A DNA stretch of 7,109 nucleotides, from positions 1-7,109 of the forward strand of contig JAGHTJ010000192.1 in assembly GCA_018065375.1 (NCBI GenBank). The letters run 5' to 3'. The notes under the pieces were generated by a model. The model worked only from the letters and a program-made list of their open reading frames with translations. It was not told the DNA's origin and searched no databases. Position 1 is the stretch's first letter; each line of letters opens with the position of its first letter. The stretch comes from Candidatus Equinaster intestinalis. GTDB taxonomy: Bacteria > Bacillota_A > Clostridia > Oscillospirales > Acutalibacteraceae. A program made the translations under genes and the position numbers. This document shows positions 5,152 to 7,109 of the stretch, piece by piece.

Positions 5152-6030
5152 TTATCTTGCATCTCTGTCGTGCTGGCGGTCAAAGTTTTGTTTGAACAGT
5201 TTCACGGCAAGCTCGGTTATTTGTTTCGGCGTGTAATCTCTCGGAACATACTTGCGAATATCATCCATCGGGATTTTCAGTTTCTCCACCTGATTGGGTT
5301 TGAGTTCCGACATTATTTCCGATACGGCATCATAGTCAAGTGTGCCTTCTTCGAACAATGCTTTCATTTTTCTTGCCTGCGCGTGAGACGGAAAACTTTC
5401 GGTTTCTATGATACGGTCAACAACATCTCGCTGGGCTTCTTCGTCAAGATAGGAAATCTCAACGGCGGGTAACAATTTCATTTGACCGTTGTCTACATAT
5501 TCTTGCAGTTCGGGGATAAGGTGGGTTAAGCGGATATAACGCTGAACGGTTTTATAACTTTCTCCTGCGGTTTCACCGACCTTTGCTGTTGTGCGATTGT
5601 CATCGGACTTCGGGACATTATGTCCCAAAGTTTTACCTTGATGAGAAAGAGCATCTGTTTTCATCCTATACGCCTTTGCCTTTTCCATCGGTGATACGGT
5701 TTCCCTTTGAACATTCGAGTCCACCATAAGCACAGTTGCGGCATCACGGTCTACAAAATAAATAACCGCCGGCAACTCTTTTATACCGAGTTGTCTTGCG
5801 GCGTATACTCTGCGATGTCCTGCAATTATTTCGTATTCTTCGGCGGTTTCGTGTGGTCTTATAATAATTCTGTTCAGCAGTCCGTTTTCGGATATGCTGT
5901 TTTTCAGTTCTGCCATACTTTCATCATCAACTACTTTGTACGGATGATCCTTAAACGGATGAAGTTTTTCGATTTTTACATTTATAAGTTTTGTTTTTTG
6001 TGTTTTTTCTTTTTTGGCAGATTCTATCAT
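5152..6030 (-). CDS. ParB/Spo0J-family DNA-binding protein
   Basis: This encodes a 292-residue cytoplasmic protein of the ParB family. The N-terminal ParB/Srx-type nucleotide-binding domain spans about 14-112 and includes the AGHRR box (70-74), a variant of the GERR CTP-binding motif, and DSNVQRE (104-110), equivalent to the ENxQRE motif. A helix-turn-helix region follows (about 146-168, ending TVQRYIRL), and the C-terminal third is variable and charged. Chromosomal ParB proteins load at parS as CTP-dependent clamps and work with ParA, but no ParA is visible here, so segregation is not assured. A regulator or stabiliser of the excised element is equally plausible. AAAGGAGA (6036-6043) precedes the ATG at 6030. 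It sits in the operon between the MobC-like genes and the xis/int pair. Family is confident, role is inferred. Confidence 0.85.
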   Translation of the reverse strand: MIESAKKEKTQKTKLINVKIEKLHPFKDHPYKVVDDESMAELKNSISENGLLNRIIIRPHETAEEYEIIAGHRRVYAARQLGIKELPAVIYFVDRDAATVLMVDSNVQRETVSPMEKAKAYRMKTDALSHQGKTLGHNVPKSDDNRTTAKVGETAGESYKTVQRYIRLTHLIPELQEYVDNGQMKLLPAVEISYLDEEAQRDVVDRIIETESFPSHAQARKMKALFEEGTLDYDAVSEIMSELKPNQVEKLKIPMDDIRKYVPRDYTPKQITELAVKLFKQNFDRQHDRDAR

Positions 6031-6078
6031 TATTTTCTCCTTTCAATCTGCCGTTTCTAAAATAATATGATAAAAATA

Positions 6079-6101
6079 AAAATGCCGTTGAAACGGGTTT
6101 T
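6079..6101 (-). terminator. Weak hairpin after the second MobC-like gene
   Basis: CCGT (6085-6088) and ACGG (6093-6096) form a short stem around a 4-nt loop. Flanking A and T runs could extend it past a two-base internal mismatch. On the minus strand CATTTTTATTTTT follows. It is too weak to be a sure terminator, but it could reduce read-through into the parB-like gene. Confidence 0.3.
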
Positions 6102-6102
6102 A

Positions 6103-6456
6103 TTATTTTTTATTTCGGTTGATTACACCATAATAGGGGTCTGCAAATGCTCCTTTGAAAAATATTTCGCGTTCCAGTTTATTAAGTTCTTGCTCAAAGT
6201 TATAATACTTGTTTTTAATATCTTCGGGCAGCATATTGTTTGAAAGCCAAATATGGCTGACATTGGTTTGAAGTCGTGATAAAAGTCTTGTCAGTTTATA
6301 AAAACTATCCGGTGCTCTTTGATTTACAATCATATTGTCAACAAGCCGGTAAAATACCGTTCTTTCCGGCACTTTACATAAATTACAAATTTCAAGAAAA
6401 CGCCTCTTTTCTGTCGGTGTCATTCTAACGGCAACATAGTGTTTTCCGTTCCTCAT
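6103..6456 (-). CDS. MobC-like ribbon-helix-helix mobilization accessory protein (second)
   Basis: This encodes a 117-residue basic protein. Its N-terminus fits a ribbon-helix-helix fold: beta strand HYVAVRMT (6-13), helix EKRRFLEICNLC (16-27), a turn at KVPE, and helix RTVFYRLVDNM (32-42). The middle segment FYKLTRLLSRLQTNVSHIW (53-71) resembles the region of MobC relaxosome proteins that follows the DNA-binding fold (pattern L..L..I..N.N.I), and a charged, coiled-coil-prone helix follows (about 78-97). MobC-type proteins bind oriT and help the relaxase nick it. The start codon overlaps the stop of the upstream gene as ATGA, and AAAGGAGGG precedes it inside that gene, so translation is coupled. 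Similarity to the upstream protein is mostly in fold and pattern. A transcriptional repressor with the same fold is the main alternative. Confidence 0.6.
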   Translation of the reverse strand: MRNGKHYVAVRMTPTEKRRFLEICNLCKVPERTVFYRLVDNMIVNQRAPDSFYKLTRLLSRLQTNVSHIWLSNNMLPEDIKNKYYNFEQELNKLEREIFFKGAFADPYYGVINRNKK

Positions 6457-6776
6457 ATAGTCCCTCCTTTCGATTTTTCAATTTCTTTTAAAACTTGTTC
6501 TGTCAATTCCGCCGAGAGTTGTCTTTCCAAATCAATCATCTTATTGCAGACCGCTTCGGCTTTCTTTTCATAAAAAATGCCGGTTTGATAAAATGCTTTT
6601 ACATATTGGTTAAATTCATCGCCGAGTGCTTTGAAATCGCTATGCCATTTCTCATAATCAATATTCGGTGTTCTCACAAGCTGACAGTTTCGGATAAGAT
6701 AACGAATATATTCCGAACGATTCATACTTAATTTTTGGGCTTTTTGCTCTATCTCTTTAAGTTTTTTGTCTGTCAT
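6453..6776 (-). CDS. MobC-like ribbon-helix-helix mobilization accessory protein (first)
   Basis: Counted from the only in-frame ATG, this is 107 residues. It has the ribbon-helix-helix sequence KLKEIEQKAQKL-SMNRSEYIRYLI typical of MobC-like proteins, then a helical segment with FKALGDEFNQYVKAF that matches the MobC pattern after the DNA-binding fold, and an acidic/basic coiled-coil-prone tail. Such proteins recognise oriT and recruit the relaxase. The DNA-contacting beta strand (ERIKFWM) lies mostly upstream of the ATG at 6776, which also has no good ribosome binding site. An excellent site, AAAGGAGGG (6815-6823), lies 5 nt before ATC (6809-6807) with ATT (6812-6810) just ahead, both in frame. 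The true protein is probably 118-119 residues. No ATG, GTG or TTG occurs in frame between 6776 and the TGA at 6932-6930. It overlaps the next gene by 4 nt. Confidence 0.65.
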   Translation of the reverse strand: MTDKKLKEIEQKAQKLSMNRSEYIRYLIRNCQLVRTPNIDYEKWHSDFKALGDEFNQYVKAFYQTGIFYEKKAEAVCNKMIDLERQLSAELTEQVLKEIEKSKGGTI

Positions 6777-6814
6777 CCAAAATTTGATTCTTTCTGTTTT
6801 CTTTTCGATAATAA

Positions 6815-6823
6815 CCCTCCTTT
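6815..6823 (-). promoter_or_regulatory. Ribosome binding site that places the first MobC-like start upstream
   Basis: AAAGGAGGG on the minus strand is one of the best ribosome binding sites in the window. It has no ATG, GTG or TTG at a workable distance downstream. ATT and ATC, the nearest in-frame codons, begin 2 and 5 nt after it, and the annotated ATG is 38 nt away. Confidence 0.65.
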
Positions 6824-6864
6824 CTTTCGGGGTTTTAGGGGTGCGGAAGCGACCTCTAACAAGT

Positions 6865-6890
6865 GTATTTGGGAGTGTGCACCCAAATGC
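6865..6890. other. Inverted repeat upstream of the MobC-like genes, candidate oriT
   Basis: ATTTGGG (6867-6873) and CCCAAAT (6882-6888) are perfect arms around an 8-nt centre. A wobble pair (6866/6889) and a G-C pair (6865/6890) extend them to 9 bp. There is no T tract. Origins of transfer usually contain such a repeat next to the nick site and lie just upstream of the accessory mobilization genes, exactly the place found here. Two further inverted repeats flank it on the right: GATGCTT (6891-6897) with AAGCATC (6934-6940), and CTTAT (6921-6925) with ATAAG (6932-6936). I cannot identify the nick site. Confidence 0.45.
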
Positions 6891-6990
6891 GATGCTTGCT
6901 AAACCAATGCCGTCAGTTTTCTTATTAAATCATAAGCATCATTCCTTTCTTTTTTGAAACTGTAATAGCAGTATTTTTCTTTGCCCTCTA

Positions 6991-7044
6991 CTTATAGAAC
7001 AAGATTAAAAACGAAAAATGTTCCTGAAATTTAAAAATTTTTTT
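6991..7044 (-). promoter_or_regulatory. Weak promoter candidate with AT-rich upstream tract for the mobilization operon
   Basis: On the minus strand TATAAG (6996-6991) could act as a -10 box. The -35 position at 17 bp (ATTTTT, 7019-7014) is poor. The DNA at about 7024-7044 is almost pure A/T and sits where an UP element would bind the alpha subunit. Transcription would start near 6984, leaving a leader of about 170 nt that contains the inverted repeats. Confidence 0.3.
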
Positions 7045-7069
7045 ATTTTTTTGAAAAATATTTTAAAAA
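7027..7069. other. AT-rich tract with A/T runs
   Basis: These 43 bases contain a single G and no C, and are arranged as alternating A and T runs of 4-7. The gene-free stretch from 6813 to 7109 consists of this tract, the leader inverted repeats and the edge hairpin, with no supported coding sequence. The runs could curve the DNA or act as a promoter upstream element. Confidence 0.5.
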
Positions 7070-7074
7070 GGCAT

Positions 7075-7109
7075 AAAAAAAGACAGTACAAAGTTCAAAC
7101 TTTGTACTG
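7075..7109 (-). terminator. Terminator for a minus-strand gene beyond the window
   Basis: CAGTACAAAGT (7084-7094) and ACTTTGTACTG (7099-7109) form a perfect 11-bp stem with a 4-nt loop. On the minus strand TC and then seven T residues (7081-7075) follow. It should end a minus-strand transcript that enters from the right, separating that gene from the mobilization operon. The stem reaches the last base of the window and may be longer. Confidence 0.8.

Noticed and set aside
5128..5472. Plus-strand open frames opposite the parB-like gene (also 5707-6060)
   Set aside because: Cysteine-, phenylalanine- and histidine-rich shadow translations with no ribosome binding site or domain.

Overview
The window looks like a junction between a low-GC Firmicutes chromosome, most likely a gut-type Clostridia, and the left end of an integrated mobilizable element. 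The evidence is strong AGGAGG-type ribosome binding sites before most genes, textbook sigma-A promoters (TTGACA-17-TATAAT twice), an encoded CCA on the tRNA, and an AT-rich composition. Species cannot be assigned from the sequence alone.

Chromosomal part (1-~3442). A yfbR-type HD-domain 5'-deoxynucleotidase (48-623, +) ends at a strong terminator (647-676). A REP-like hairpin (718-739) lies between it and a convergent two-gene operon on the minus strand: an AlkD-family DNA glycosylase (1892-2572) followed 16 bp later by an ArsB/SLC13-superfamily permease (754-1875). Back-to-back sigma-A promoters (2588-2616 on minus, 2624-2652 on plus) drive this operon and an unrecognised seven-segment membrane protein (2672-3268, +). 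A perfect-consensus promoter (3302-3330), tRNA-Tyr(GTA) (3358-3442) and its terminator (3446-3475) close this part.

Junction (~3443-3701). This stretch has no gene. It holds a second terminator-like hairpin, a 16-bp perfect palindrome and four TTGGGCT copies. They lie between the tRNA 3' end and the integrase stop codon, where an attL with integrase arm-binding sites would be expected. The far end of the element is outside the window, so the att core cannot be confirmed.

Element part (3702-7109). All genes are on the minus strand and read toward the tRNA: two small ribbon-helix-helix MobC-like proteins (overlapping by 4 nt), a ParB-family protein, a small winged-helix excisionase-like protein and a tyrosine recombinase with its full catalytic set. 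Upstream of the first MobC-like gene is a ~270-bp non-coding leader with nested inverted repeats (candidate oriT), an AT-rich tract, and a terminator hairpin at the very edge (7075-7109) that should end a minus-strand gene beyond the window. No relaxase is visible.

In the most plausible reading, the MobC-like pair assembles at the leader inverted repeat for conjugative mobilization, the Xis-like protein and integrase excise and insert the element at tRNA-Tyr, and the ParB-like protein acts in maintenance or regulation. The oddest points are a MobC-like gene whose best ribosome binding site faces ATT/ATC rather than ATG, a ParB without ParA in the recombination operon, and a terminator-shaped hairpin between xis and int that points against the operon.
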